55,087 nucleotides of DNA from an uncultured Ruminococcus sp. (GCA_902785425.1 CACZYP010000032.1:1-55087); one strand, 5' to 3'. Numbered from the stretch's first letter, positions 40,341 through 49,580 are shown. Numbers and translations: made by a program. The notes: generated by a model not told the origin, from the letters alone.

Positions 40341-40375
40341 GCAGGGAATGAGCGATCATTCCCTGCTTTGCTTTG
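40341..40375 (+). terminator. Amylase terminator
   Basis: The perfect stem GCAGGGAATGA/TCATTCCCTGC is followed by TTTGCTTTG. Confidence 0.85.
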
Positions 40376-40377
40376 TG

Positions 40378-40413
40378 TAAAAAAAACATGCCATTCGTTT
40401 CAGAATGGCATGT
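40378..40413 (-). terminator. Terminator of the convergent unknown gene
   Basis: On the minus strand the stem ACATGCCATT/AATGGCATGT is followed by T8. Confidence 0.85.
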
Positions 40414-40436
40414 TGCTTGTTATTATTGTAAGTAAA

Positions 40437-41264
40437 TCAGAATCTTCCTTCGTTCAGTGTTTTCTGATTCTCAATGCTCTGAGCCATCATCTTCTGCATG
40501 AAGGACTGCTTCTTTGCTTTGGCAGGCTTAACTTTCTTGCCTCTGTATTTCTCGGCTGCTGCCCATGCTTTTTTAAGCTCGTCGGACATGTTGCTTCTGA
40601 TCGCTTCTTTTTCCTTCTCGTCTGTAATAGAGTTAAGGATAACGATAGTGATGAGCGGACGTGTGTCGATGTCGCCGTAGGAATACTGTCCGGAAAGAAC
40701 ATCGGCGAGTTTGTCGATCGTATCATTGTCGCCCGATGCCATAAGAGCCTTTACCTTCGGAACGATGTGCTCCTTTGTAAAAGTTACTGCTCTGAACTCC
40801 TCGTAGTAATCCTGCTCTTCCTTGATCTCGTCACGAAGCTCAGGGAATACAGCTACAAGTCTCTTAGAGAAGAATACAGGGTCGCCGTTGCCGTCGTCGC
40901 TGTCTTTTTTCTTCTTTTTCTTTTTGGGAACCTGCTTGAATACAGGCGTAGATACGTTGTCAACGAAATCGTTGCCGATAGATTCGGCTTCTTTTTCTGT
41001 GTCGCAGTTCGGATCAAACATCCATGTAGCGATAGTCTTCCACTCGTTGTCGGGTTCACCGTCTGCAACGTCGCAGGAGCGCATTACCATGTGTTTCTTG
41101 TCTTTAAAGTAGATCACGGAATATGCTGTTGTTTCGTTCTTGTACAGCTTTACAAGCTCGCCGCTGTCGGCAGAGGTCACGTTCTGCGCTGTGAAGCCCT
41201 GTTCCGTAAGAGCAGCTTCTACTTTTTTATTGACGATCTCGAATGCTCTTTCAATAGATGCCAT
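40437..41264 (-). CDS. Uncharacterised cytoplasmic protein
   Basis: A protein of about 275 residues that I do not recognise. The N-terminal part (to about 110) is alpha/beta with SVIYFKDKKHMVMRSCDVADG and WMFDPNCDTEKEAESIGNDFVD. A lysine run (PKKKKKKKDSDD) follows as a linker. The C-terminal part is helical (ALMASGDNDTIDKLADVL, ELKKAWAAAEKYRGKKVK) and ends in basic residues. There is no signal peptide or membrane helix. Of the two close ATG codons, 41264 is preferred because the purine-rich AGAAAGGA lies 12 nt before it but touches the other one. It is monocistronic and convergent with the amylase gene. Confidence 0.6.
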   Translation of the reverse strand: MASIERAFEIVNKKVEAALTEQGFTAQNVTSADSGELVKLYKNETTAYSVIYFKDKKHMVMRSCDVADGEPDNEWKTIATWMFDPNCDTEKEAESIGNDFVDNVSTPVFKQVPKKKKKKKDSDDGNGDPVFFSKRLVAVFPELRDEIKEEQDYYEEFRAVTFTKEHIVPKVKALMASGDNDTIDKLADVLSGQYSYGDIDTRPLITIVILNSITDEKEKEAIRSNMSDELKKAWAAAEKYRGKKVKPAKAKKQSFMQKMMAQSIENQKTLNEGRF

Positions 41265-41584
41265 TGTTTGGTACATTCCTTTCTTTGTATGTAAGCATGT
41301 GCCAAAAGTCTTTGCTTTGCGCCGTCAAGCTTATTATCAAACTCGGCCGACCATAAAAAGCAGCAGCTTTTGGCGTGCAATTCTAAAACTCCATCTTAGA
41401 TTATAACCTATAAAACGCAATTTGTCACTACTTTTATGAGGTTTTTTTTGAATAGTAATTGCATAAGAGCCGAGTTTGTGATAAAATAGAAACTGTATCA
41501 GTGTTTTTTATACTATTATCCGGATAAAATCTTTATAAAGCATTTTATTGAATTGTAGTATTATAATGATTTGGAGGTTCTAAT
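41265..41584. other. Divergent gap between the unknown gene and murI, no gene
   Basis: AT-rich. A TATAAT at 41562-41567 precedes murI but its -35 box is weak. GGAGG at 41573-41577 is the murI ribosome site. Nothing else is supported. Confidence 0.4.
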
Positions 41585-42397
41585 ATGTCCAATCAGCCTA
41601 TCGGCGTTTTTGATTCTGGTTTAGGCGGTCTTACGGCAGTAAAGCAGCTCAGAGCGATCATGCCGCACGAGAATATTGTGTATTTCGGCGATACGGGCAG
41701 AGTTCCCTACGGTAACCGAAGCGTATCTACAATAAGCCGCTACGCAAAGCAGGACGCACGATTCCTTTTGAGCCATGATGTAAAGATGGTCATCGCAGCA
41801 TGCGGTACCGTCAGCTCAACGGTGCTTGATCTTGCGGAAGTTTTGCCTGTACCGTATATCAACGTTATAGCGCCCACGGCGGCTGCGGCGGTCGAGGCTA
41901 CAAAAAACGGCAAGATCGGTGTGATCGGCACACGAGCAACGATCACCAGCAGCTCATATAAAAAAGAAATAGAAAAGCTTGACGGCAGTGTTCAGGTGTT
42001 CCAGCGTGAATGTCCGCTGTTTGTTCCGATAGTGGAGGAGGGCTTTATCTCTCCCGATGATCCTATCGCCAAGCTTACGGTCGAGCGTTATCTGTGCGAC
42101 CTTAAAGAAAAAGAAGTAGACACAGTTATCCTCGGCTGCACACATTATCCGATCTTAAAGCCCATCATCGGAGAATATGTCGGCATGGACGTAAAGCTTA
42201 TAGATTCCGGTAAAGAAACCGCTATCTATGCGTCGAAGCTTCTTGCGGAAAAAGGACTTCTTAATGACAGCAAAGAAGAGGGTGAATGTGGTTTCTACGT
42301 CAGCGACAGAACGGAAGATTTTACGAATACGGCTTCTATTTTCCTTAATTCCAATATAGGCGAAAATGTCACAAGGGTGGACATTTGGAACTACTGA
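41585..42397 (+). CDS. murI: Glutamate racemase
   Basis: A 270-residue racemase supplying D-glutamate for peptidoglycan. The substrate loop IGVFDSGLGGLTAVKQL is at the N-terminus, GDTGRVPYG follows, and the two catalytic cysteines lie in AACGTVSS and GCTHYP. In most family members the first motif is ACNTAS, so the Asn after the catalytic Cys is Gly here. TTGGAGG precedes the ATG by about 8 nt. The gene is followed by a family B repeat and the DUF1934-argS pair. The length is normal. Confidence 0.93.
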   Translation: MSNQPIGVFDSGLGGLTAVKQLRAIMPHENIVYFGDTGRVPYGNRSVSTISRYAKQDARFLLSHDVKMVIAACGTVSSTVLDLAEVLPVPYINVIAPTAAAAVEATKNGKIGVIGTRATITSSSYKKEIEKLDGSVQVFQRECPLFVPIVEEGFISPDDPIAKLTVERYLCDLKEKEVDTVILGCTHYPILKPIIGEYVGMDVKLIDSGKETAIYASKLLAEKGLLNDSKEEGECGFYVSDRTEDFTNTASIFLNSNIGENVTRVDIWNY

Positions 42398-42401
42398 TTT
42401 T

Positions 42402-42625
42402 TAATTGAAAATTGAAAATTTCGGAGTCGCTTCGCTCCTTGTTTTTAATGCGGAAAATGGAATGGCGAATGGCGGAACTCACCTGCGGTGAGTGGGATTA
42501 TATTAATTCTCAGAAGTTTATACTTTATTCGCTTCAGAGAGATTAGTATTAAGATTGAATAAAGCAATACAAAATTATGCACGAAGTGCTTCCTCAATTC
42601 TACACTCCACATTCCACACTCGGAC
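42402..42625. repeat. Composite family B repeat
   Basis: It starts with AATTGAAAATTGAAAATTTC and tip GGAGTCGCTTCGCTCC, then GCGGAAAATGGAATGGCG with tip GAACTCACCTGCGGTGAGT. The core is inverted here (TATACTTTATTCG). It ends with tip GAAGTGCTTCC and CTCCACATTCCACACT. It looks like two elements joined or inserted into each other. Confidence 0.75.
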
Positions 42626-42713
42626 ACGAAGTTTTTTGACAAAAGAAATTACAGAGATTTATAAAGCTTTTAAAGCGAGATAGATTTAAATTCATACGAA
42701 AGTATGTGAAGAA

Positions 42714-43148
42714 ATGGATAAAAAATACCTTATAACCGTTCGTGGTACGCAGTCGGTTGACGGCGAACAGGAGACGGAAGAGCTTACTACCACTGCCGAA
42801 TATACGACAAGAGGCGGAAAAAGGCTTCTGAAATACAGAGAGTACGGCTCACTTGACGGCAAGGGTGAGATCATTGTAACGAATGTTCTCAAGATCGACG
42901 GTGACTGCGTTACGCTCACAAAGCGTCTTGACGGCAGAACGGGGCAGATGGTCTTCGAGTGCGGCAAGCGCCATCAGTGCATGTATGCAAACGAGGTGGG
43001 CAATCTTACTATCGGCATCTACACCGAGTCGATAGTTGATACTATCACCGAAGACGGCGGTACGCTTGAAATAGAATATACGATAGATTTCAACGGCGGT
43101 TTTGAAAGTGTTAACTACATTTTGATAACGCTGAAAACGGAGGAATAA
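42714..43148 (+). CDS. DUF1934 (YwiB-like) beta-barrel protein
   Basis: A 144-residue protein matching DUF1934: it begins KKYLITVRGTQSVDGEQE and contains LLKYREYGSLDGKGEIIVTNVLKID, then FECGKRHQCMYANEVGNLTIGIYT, consistent with a calycin-like barrel. In Bacillus the homologue ywiB lies directly before argS, as here; the argS start is 2 bp after this stop. The biochemical role is unknown. The start ATG at 42714 has only a weak purine stretch upstream. Confidence 0.85.
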   Translation: MDKKYLITVRGTQSVDGEQETEELTTTAEYTTRGGKRLLKYREYGSLDGKGEIIVTNVLKIDGDCVTLTKRLDGRTGQMVFECGKRHQCMYANEVGNLTIGIYTESIVDTITEDGGTLEIEYTIDFNGGFESVNYILITLKTEE

Positions 43149-43150
43149 AC

Positions 43151-44893
43151 ATGTCAGTAATTGCAATGAATGCGGCTAAGGATCTTAAAGCCGCTGTTTA
43201 CGAGGCCATTAAAAAGGCTATCGAAAAGGGCGAGCTTGCAAATGCGGAGATCCCGGAGTTTACTATTGAAGTCCCTGCCGACAGAAAGAACGGCGACTTT
43301 GCTACTAACGCAGCTATGGCAGGCGCAAGAGCTTTCCGCTCGGCACCGAGAAAGATCGCAGAAGCTATTGTAAATAATATCGATCTCTCAAAGACATATA
43401 TGAAGTCGATCGAGATCGCAGGCCCCGGCTTTATCAATTTCTTCCTTTCACCGAAGTATTACTCCGATGTTCTTAAAGAGATCGCAGAAAAGGGCGATTC
43501 CTACGGTTCGAGTGATTTCGGCGGCGGAGAGAAGGTCATGGTCGAATTCGTATCCGCAAACCCCACAGGCCCGATGCACATGGGTAACGCCCGTGGCGGC
43601 GCACTCGGTGACTGTCTTGCGGCAGTTCTCGAAAAGGCAGGCTATGAGGTCTGGCGTGAGTTCTATGTAAACGACGCAGGCAATCAGATAGAGAAGTTTG
43701 CAACGTCGCTCAATGCACGCTTTATTCAGGCTGTAAAGGGCGAGGACGCTATCGAATTCCCCGAGGATGGTTATCAGGGCGAGGACATCAAGGACGCCGT
43801 AAAGCTCTTTATAAGCGAAAACGGCGAGTCTCTTATCGATGCCTCAGATGATGAGCGCAAGAAGGCTCTCGTTGATTTTGCATTGCCGAGAAATATCGCA
43901 AAAATGCAGGCTGACATGAAGAAGTACCGCATCGAATACGATAAATGGTTTATGGAGAGCGAGCTGCACAACAGCGGCGCTGTAAAGGCTGTAGTCGATC
44001 TTCTTACGGAAAAAGGCCTTACATACGAAAAAGACGGCGCTGTCTGGTACAAAAACAAGCAGGTCGTAACAGAGCTTCTTAAAGCTCAGGGCAAGACAGA
44101 TGAAGAGATAGAGCGCCTTGAACTCAAGGACGACGTTATTATCCGTGCAAACGGAAACCCGACATATTTTACAGCAGATATTGCATACCACAAGAATAAG
44201 TTTGACAGAGGCTACACAAGACTCATCAACGTATGGGGCGCAGACCATCACGGTCATGTGGCTCGTATGAAAGGCTCCATGAACGCTATCGGCTACGACG
44301 GCAGCAAGCTTGACGTTGTACTTATGCAGCTTGTAAAGCTCGTAAGAAACGGCGAAGTCGTTCGTATGAGCAAGAGAACGGGCAAGGCTATCCAGCTCGG
44401 CGATCTTCTTGACGAAGTACCGGTAGATTCCGCACGTTTCCTCTTCAATACCCGTGAAGCAAATTCGGCAATGGATTTCGATCTTGATCTTGCAGTAACG
44501 CAGGACAATGAGAACCCTGTTTACTACGTTCAGTACGCACACGCAAGAATTTGCAGCATCGTGAAGGCTCTTGCAGCAGAGGGCGTAACACCGAGAGAAT
44601 GCACCGACGAGGAGCTGCAGCTTCTCACAGCTCCCGAAGAAAAGGAGCTCATCGACCACCTTGCAGCATATACTCAGGAAGTGATCCTTTCCGCCAGGAC
44701 ATACGATCCCACCAAGCTTACGAAGTACGTAACACAGCTTGCAACACTTTTCCACAAGTTCTACAACGCATGCCGTGTAAAGGGCGAGGAAGAACCGCTC
44801 ATGCAGGCACGCCTTGCACTTTGCATCGCTGTTAAGGAAGTTCTCAAAAATGTGCTTGAAATGTTCAAGATCACAGTGCCTGAGAAGATGTAA
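43151..44893 (+). CDS. argS: Arginyl-tRNA synthetase
   Basis: A 580-residue class I enzyme. An N-terminal Add-1 domain is followed by the HIGH-like motif PTGPMHMGNARGG, the KMSKS-equivalent RMSKRTGKAIQLGDLL, and a C-terminal DALR anticodon-binding domain with AHARICSIVKAL and a short conserved end (FHKFYNACRV). It charges tRNA-Arg; like other ArgRS it needs the tRNA for amino acid activation. CGGAGG precedes the ATG and the gene is coupled to the DUF1934 gene. The length is typical. Confidence 0.97.
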   Translation: MSVIAMNAAKDLKAAVYEAIKKAIEKGELANAEIPEFTIEVPADRKNGDFATNAAMAGARAFRSAPRKIAEAIVNNIDLSKTYMKSIEIAGPGFINFFLSPKYYSDVLKEIAEKGDSYGSSDFGGGEKVMVEFVSANPTGPMHMGNARGGALGDCLAAVLEKAGYEVWREFYVNDAGNQIEKFATSLNARFIQAVKGEDAIEFPEDGYQGEDIKDAVKLFISENGESLIDASDDERKKALVDFALPRNIAKMQADMKKYRIEYDKWFMESELHNSGAVKAVVDLLTEKGLTYEKDGAVWYKNKQVVTELLKAQGKTDEEIERLELKDDVIIRANGNPTYFTADIAYHKNKFDRGYTRLINVWGADHHGHVARMKGSMNAIGYDGSKLDVVLMQLVKLVRNGEVVRMSKRTGKAIQLGDLLDEVPVDSARFLFNTREANSAMDFDLDLAVTQDNENPVYYVQYAHARICSIVKALAAEGVTPRECTDEELQLLTAPEEKELIDHLAAYTQEVILSARTYDPTKLTKYVTQLATLFHKFYNACRVKGEEEPLMQARLALCIAVKEVLKNVLEMFKITVPEKM

Positions 44894-44917
44894 AATATAA
44901 TAATGCAATAAAAGTTA

Positions 44918-44950
44918 AAGCCTCCGAGAGATTCTTGGAGGCTTAATTTA
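44918..44950 (+). terminator. argS terminator
   Basis: The stem AAGCCTCC/GGAGGCTT is followed by AATTTATTT. A second long inverted repeat, GACGGCAGAG/CTCTGCCGTC, lies at about 44973-45003. Confidence 0.8.
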
Positions 44951-45076
44951 TTTATAATAGTTTAAAAAGTTGACGGCAGAGGTCTGCAAGACCCTCTGCC
45001 GTCGGGGAAAGAAAAATATGAAAAATAAGAAATAATCATATTGATTCGGACGCATGCTGTGACTTTAAACAATATA

Positions 45077-45440
45077 AAAGCCGATGTGCGTCCTGTGGGC
45101 GGCGACTTGCCGTCTATTCTGTAAGCTTATTTTTGTTTTGTGCCGGTCGCATGCTTGAATTTTAGATTACAATAAAGCCGGTGTGCATCCTGTGGGCGGC
45201 GACACGCCGTTATTCTGTAAGCTTATTTTTGTTTTATGGCCGGTCGCATGCTTGAACTTTAGATTACAACAAAGCCGGTGTGCGTCCTGTGAGCGGCGAC
45301 ACGCCGCTAGGTGTGCGTCCTGTGAGCGGCGACACGCCGCTATTCTGTAAGCTTATTTTTGTTTTATGCCGGTCGCATGCTTGAACTTTAGATTACAATA
45401 AAGCCGGTGTGCGTCCTGTGAGCGGCGACACGCCGTTATT
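45077..45440. repeat. 97-bp tandem repeats at the 3' end of the EF-G paralogue gene
   Basis: Units start at 45077, 45174, 45271 and 45400 with period 97. The third unit carries an extra 32-bp internal duplication. Each unit holds the hairpin CGGCGACACGCCG and TTATTCTGTAAGCTTATTTT. The last unit runs into the stop codon of the EF-G-like gene. Read on the minus strand, the units contain Lys-Leu-Thr-Glu-stop, resembling the Glu-Leu-Ala-Glu-stop end of that gene. Confidence 0.85.
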
Positions 45441-47505
45441 CGGCAAGTTCTGCTTTTCTTGCTTCGATCACCTTGTCTGCTACGTTCTGCGGTGCGTCTT
45501 CATAGCGTGCAAATTCAAAGTCGAAGTTGCCTCTGCCCTGAGTTGCCTGACGGAGGAATACTGCAAAGTCGTGCATCTCTGCCATCGGAACATCTGCTTC
45601 GATCGTCTGATAACCCTGCTCTGCCGGGTTCATGCCGAGAACTCTGCCTCTGCGCTTTGTGATCTCGCCCATGATGTCGCCCATGTTGCCGTCCGGAACA
45701 GTTGCTTTAAGCGAACCGATAGGCTCAAGAAGAACAGGCTTAGCCTGCGGCAGACCGTTCTTGTAAGCGATGGAAGCCGCTGTCTTGAACGCCATTTCCG
45801 AAGAGTCAACGGGGTGGTAAGAACCATCGTAAAGCGTAGCTTTAAGACCTACAACCGGATATCCCGCAAGAGGACCCTTGACGATGCTCTCTCTGAGACC
45901 CTTTTCAACAGCAGGGAAGTAGCCTTTCGGAACGGAACCGCCGACTACTCTCTGATCGAACAGGAGATCGTCGCCGTCGTATGGCTCGAACTCTATCCAG
46001 ACGTCACCGAACTGACCGTGACCGCCGGACTGCTTCTTGTGTCTGCCCTGAACCTGAACCTTCTTCTTGATCGTCTCTCTGTAAGCCACCTTCGGTGTGT
46101 CGAGAACAACGTCAATGCCGTATTTATTTTTAAGCTTTGAAACAACAACGTCAAGATGCTGCTCGCCGAGACCGGAGATTATCATCTGATGTGTTTCATG
46201 GTTGTGCGTGTAAACGAGAGTCTTGTCCTCTTCGCAAAGCTTGAGAATACTCTGAGCTACCTTGTCTTCTTCGCCCTTCTTCTTAGGAGCGATAGCCATA
46301 GAATATGTCGGATGAGGATATTCGATCCCCTCGATCGTAACCTTTCTTACGGGAGCGCAGAGTGTGTCGCCCGTTGCCGTGTAAAGCAGCTTTGCGATAC
46401 AGCCTATATCGCCTGCGCCGACATAGGAAACTTCTTCCTGCTTCTTGCCTCTCGGTATAAGGACCTTTGTGATCCTCTCGGTCTCGCCCGTGCGCATATT
46501 GATAAGCGGTGTAGCTGCCGAAACTTTACCCGATATTACCTTGAAATACGAAAGCTTGCCTACAAACGGGTCGGATACTGTCTTGAATACAAGAGCAGCC
46601 GTTGCGCCGTTCTGACTTACGGAAAGCTCTACTACTTCGCCGTTGGGGTCGGAAGCGATCTCGCTGCCCTTGGAAGCTGCGTTGGGAGCAAGCCATACAA
46701 GGCTGTTGAGGAACTGATCTATACCGTAAGTCAGCTGAGCGTCGCCGCAGAATACGGGGCAGATAGAGCCGTCCTTAACGCCCTGTGATACGCCCATGAT
46801 GATCTCTTCCGGCGTGAACTCTTCGCCCATAAGGAATTTTTCAAGAAGCTCTTCGCTTGTCTCTGCAACAGCTTCTTTGATAGCCGTTCTGAGTCCTTCG
46901 AGTCTGTCGCCCATGTCGGGGAGCGGAACCTGCTTAACGGTGCCGTTTTCGTACTTGTATGCTTTGTAGTCAAACAGGTTAACGTAAGTGTTAGCCTGTC
47001 CGTTTTCGATAAAGGGAACTACAACCGGGCATACGGAGGGACCGAATTCTGCTTTGAGCGTTTCAAAAACACGGTAGAATCGTGCGCTCTCATCGCAAAG
47101 ACCGTTTACAAAGAAGATCTTTGTAAGTCCCTGCTTCTCTGCAAGCTTAACAGCCTTTTCCGTACCGATGTTAACGCCGTTCTTGCCGGACACAACGATA
47201 ACTGCGCTGTCTGCCGCACGCATGCCCTCGTAAAGGCCGCCCTGGAAATCGAGCAGACCGGGAGTGTCGATTATATTGATCTTGTTGCCCTTCCACTCCA
47301 TGGGAGCGATGGAGGATACAACGGAAACTTTTCTCTTGATCTCTTCGGGATCAAAGTCAAGCACGGTGTTGCCGTCTTCAATCTTGCCGAGTCTGTCGGA
47401 AGCGCCTGAGAGGTAGAGCATAGCCTCTGCAAGCGATGTCTTGCCGCAGGAACCGTGACCTGCGAGTGCAATATTAAAAATCTTGTTGGGTTCGTACTGT
47501 TTCAA
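45436..47505 (-). CDS. Elongation factor G-like GTPase, non-canonical paralogue
   Basis: A 689-residue protein with the full EF-G domain series: the GTPase, VELSVSQNGATAALVFKT in domain II, and YGIDVVLDTPKVAYRE and HGQFGDVWIEFEP in domains III-IV. GTPase motifs deviate: the P-loop is GHGSCGKTS (AHIDAGKTT normally), G3 is DTPGLLDF so the catalytic His of DTPGHVDF is Leu, and G4 is NGLC where EF-G has NKMD. It is unlikely to be the housekeeping translocase; related paralogues act on ribosomes with little or no GTPase activity. TTG at 47505 is the start, with AAAGGAG 8 nt upstream. The leader contains the hairpin GCAAAAAT/ATTTTTGC. Confidence 0.85.
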   Translation of the reverse strand: MKQYEPNKIFNIALAGHGSCGKTSLAEAMLYLSGASDRLGKIEDGNTVLDFDPEEIKRKVSVVSSIAPMEWKGNKINIIDTPGLLDFQGGLYEGMRAADSAVIVVSGKNGVNIGTEKAVKLAEKQGLTKIFFVNGLCDESARFYRVFETLKAEFGPSVCPVVVPFIENGQANTYVNLFDYKAYKYENGTVKQVPLPDMGDRLEGLRTAIKEAVAETSEELLEKFLMGEEFTPEEIIMGVSQGVKDGSICPVFCGDAQLTYGIDQFLNSLVWLAPNAASKGSEIASDPNGEVVELSVSQNGATAALVFKTVSDPFVGKLSYFKVISGKVSAATPLINMRTGETERITKVLIPRGKKQEEVSYVGAGDIGCIAKLLYTATGDTLCAPVRKVTIEGIEYPHPTYSMAIAPKKKGEEDKVAQSILKLCEEDKTLVYTHNHETHQMIISGLGEQHLDVVVSKLKNKYGIDVVLDTPKVAYRETIKKKVQVQGRHKKQSGGHGQFGDVWIEFEPYDGDDLLFDQRVVGGSVPKGYFPAVEKGLRESIVKGPLAGYPVVGLKATLYDGSYHPVDSSEMAFKTAASIAYKNGLPQAKPVLLEPIGSLKATVPDGNMGDIMGEITKRRGRVLGMNPAEQGYQTIEADVPMAEMHDFAVFLRQATQGRGNFDFEFARYEDAPQNVADKVIEARKAELAE

Positions 47506-47612
47506 TCGGAATACTCCTTTCATTATTCTGCAAAAATAGTATTTTTGCACATTATTATCCGGGATAATGCTCGGCTGCAAACATACCAAATAAGATATCC
47601 CACTGATTACTA

Positions 47613-47640
47613 ATTATATCATCTTTGCACAAAAAATCAA
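47613..47640 (-). promoter_or_regulatory. Promoter of the EF-G-like gene
   Basis: On the minus strand: TTGATT (47635-47640), a 16-bp spacer and TATAAT (47613-47618). The leader is about 100 nt. Confidence 0.6.
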
Positions 47641-47797
47641 CAGGTATTCAGACAATTCTATAATTTCAACCCATTGCACTAAAAACGCCATACCCACTTG
47701 GCAATATTGACGAATATTTTTGCACGCTTGTGTACAAAATATGAATAACAAACAAGAAATTACAGCGCTCGACAGTTACAAGAGCGAGACGATATAT

Positions 47798-48010
47798 AAT
47801 TGAAAATGGAAAATGGATAATTGCGGAAGTCGGCTTCGCCGAGTTGATTTTTATTAGTCATCAATTTAATTTGTTGACATAGATAATTTATAAATCAAAA
47901 CAAACTAAAAAATAATCAAGCACGGAGTGTTTCAAAGTCTATTCACTATTTATTGAGCGAACGTAGTGAGCGTTTCTGACTTTGCAATTGTCCATTATCC
48001 ATTATCATTA
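47798..48010. repeat. Family B repeat, divergent copy
   Basis: The left end is AATTGAAAATGGAAAATGG with tip AGTCGGCTTCGCCGAGTT. The right part has CAAGCACGGAGTGTTTC and GAGCGAACGTAGTGAGCG tips, ending GCAATTGTCCATTATCC. It lies directly after the stop codon of the deacetylase gene. Confidence 0.75.
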
Positions 48011-48016
48011 ATTATT

Positions 48017-49051
48017 TTATTGTTTCGTTTTCTGTTTGTCTTTGTTGTAAAGCTCCCCTGCAAGCCCCTGATATGAAACGACTGATGTTGTCGATTTTAC
48101 TGAAGAGTTTGAGGCTGCTTTTGAGCCGGTGCTTGAAGTGCTTTTCTCCGCCGGGCGGACTGCCGGTTTCGATGAACCTGACGAACTTGATGTAACGGAA
48201 GAAGCGGAAGACGTTCGGCTTTCTACTTCTGCGGCCGTTCTGACGGCGTTTTTGTCACTGTCGTAGCATTCTGTTTTGATGGTCTGCTCTCGTGCTATCA
48301 TCGTGCCGTTTGCGTCTGTTGTGTATTCGCCTTTGGGAAGAAGCTGTGATATCGGAACGATCTCATATCCCTGCGATCTTATGCAGTCGATCACAAGGGG
48401 GAGAGCCTCCGGTGTGTTCTTAGCGCCGTTGTGCATGAGTATGATCGCTCCCGGTGCAAGCTTGCTTTTAACGTTCTGCACTATTTCATCACAGGACGGA
48501 TCCTGCCAGTCGAGAGAATCGATGCTCCACTGTATACAGTACATTTCCATGCCCCTGACCGTATCGACAACGCTGTTGTTGTAGTCTCCGTAGGGAGGGC
48601 GGAACAGCGTGGGGCGTTTGCCTGTGAGCTTTTCTATCTCAATGTTGCATTTGTCTATCTCGTTCTTTATCCCGTCGCCGTCAAGCTCTGTCAGATAAGG
48701 ATGAGTGTCGGAGTGGTTGCCGATATCATGACCTGCATCGGCGATCATTTTTACATCATCGGGGTAGCTTCTTACCCAGTCGCCCACAAGAAAGAATGTA
48801 GACTTGATATTGTTCTTTTCGAGTATGTCAAGCAGAGGCTTTGTATACTCATTACCCCAGGCGGCATCAAAGCTGAGGCTTACCTGCTTTTTCTCCGTTG
48901 ATACGCTGTATATCGGTATGTGACGCTCGCCTGCGTTTACCGCAACGGCAAGCTTTGAATGCTGTACGCCCGTAACGCCTGCGCATACAACAACGGCAAG
49001 AGCCGCAGCAAGGGCGGCAAGACGTTTTCTTGTCAATATGAACACTTTCAT
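48017..49051 (-). CDS. Polysaccharide deacetylase (PdaB-like)
   Basis: A 344-residue protein with an N-terminal helix (residues 9-30) that anchors or exports it. The NodB domain shows the catalytic-base motif SFDAAWG, the metal-binding HSDTHP, the RPPYGDYNN motif and ILMHN near the end. The unusual SFDAAWG (instead of TFDDGP) is a hallmark of the sporulation deacetylase PdaB. A Ser/Thr/Lys-rich tail of about 80 residues (SSASSVTSSSSGSSKP) follows the domain and is not usual. It probably deacetylates peptidoglycan, perhaps in the spore cortex, consistent with spoVAE in this window. No strong promoter is seen upstream. Confidence 0.85.
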   Translation of the reverse strand: MKVFILTRKRLAALAAALAVVVCAGVTGVQHSKLAVAVNAGERHIPIYSVSTEKKQVSLSFDAAWGNEYTKPLLDILEKNNIKSTFFLVGDWVRSYPDDVKMIADAGHDIGNHSDTHPYLTELDGDGIKNEIDKCNIEIEKLTGKRPTLFRPPYGDYNNSVVDTVRGMEMYCIQWSIDSLDWQDPSCDEIVQNVKSKLAPGAIILMHNGAKNTPEALPLVIDCIRSQGYEIVPISQLLPKGEYTTDANGTMIAREQTIKTECYDSDKNAVRTAAEVESRTSSASSVTSSSSGSSKPAVRPAEKSTSSTGSKAASNSSVKSTTSVVSYQGLAGELYNKDKQKTKQ

Positions 49052-49222
49052 AACATGACCCCCGTAATATCGTTTAATAAACCTTTATGCGGAAAAGAAT
49101 GAAAAAATACCATAATACATCAGTAAATCTTTAACGGGAGTAATGCCCCTGTGAATATTCTTCTTAAAATTTTAGACAAAAAATCTTTACAAAACTTTTT
49201 TAAAGAAAATTTTTGTAAAAAC

Positions 49223-49251
49223 TTGAATTAATATTGAGTATGATGTATAAT
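49223..49251 (+). promoter_or_regulatory. Orphan promoter
   Basis: TTGAAT (49223-49228), a 17-bp spacer and TATAAT (49246-49251), in a gap with no gene immediately downstream. Confidence 0.6.
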
Positions 49252-49257
49252 GACAGT

Positions 49258-49342
49258 GTAGCTTTACGGTCGAATTTTGGCTGAACACACTATCATAAAC
49301 GGAGTCGGGAACAGTTTTCCGGAATTGTTCTCGAATTTTTTG
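49258..49342 (+). ncRNA. Candidate small RNA
   Basis: A promoter at 49223-49251 is followed by about 50 nt without an open frame and then the hairpin CGGGAACA/TGTTCTCG (49306-49333) with AATTTTTTGT, a credible intrinsic terminator. The predicted transcript is about 85 nt. The next gene has its own promoter at 49485, so this would be an independent RNA. Confidence 0.4.
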
Positions 49343-49484
49343 TCTGATTTATATTTTTTATAATGCTGATATGCTGCAATGTATATCATATTGTTTTGGG
49401 GCAAAGGTGCTGTTGGGTTAAATGTTTTTGCTTTAATCCATAAAAGAGTACCGACATTCAGACAAAAATTATGCTAAAGGTCCA

Positions 49485-49514
49485 TTGACCGTTCTGCAAG
49501 CTCTTTGATATAAT
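49485..49514 (+). promoter_or_regulatory. Promoter of the acidic membrane protein gene
   Basis: TTGACC (49485-49490), an 18-bp spacer and a perfect TATAAT (49509-49514), about 65 nt before the start. Confidence 0.65.
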
Positions 49515-49580
49515 AAGGAGAGATTTTCACATTATATTGAGAGTGTATCACAAATCAAAGATGAGAAAAGAGTGATGAAA

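Noticed and set aside
45077-45440. A CRISPR array
   Set aside because: The 97-bp units include the whole period with no variable spacers, and no cas genes are near.
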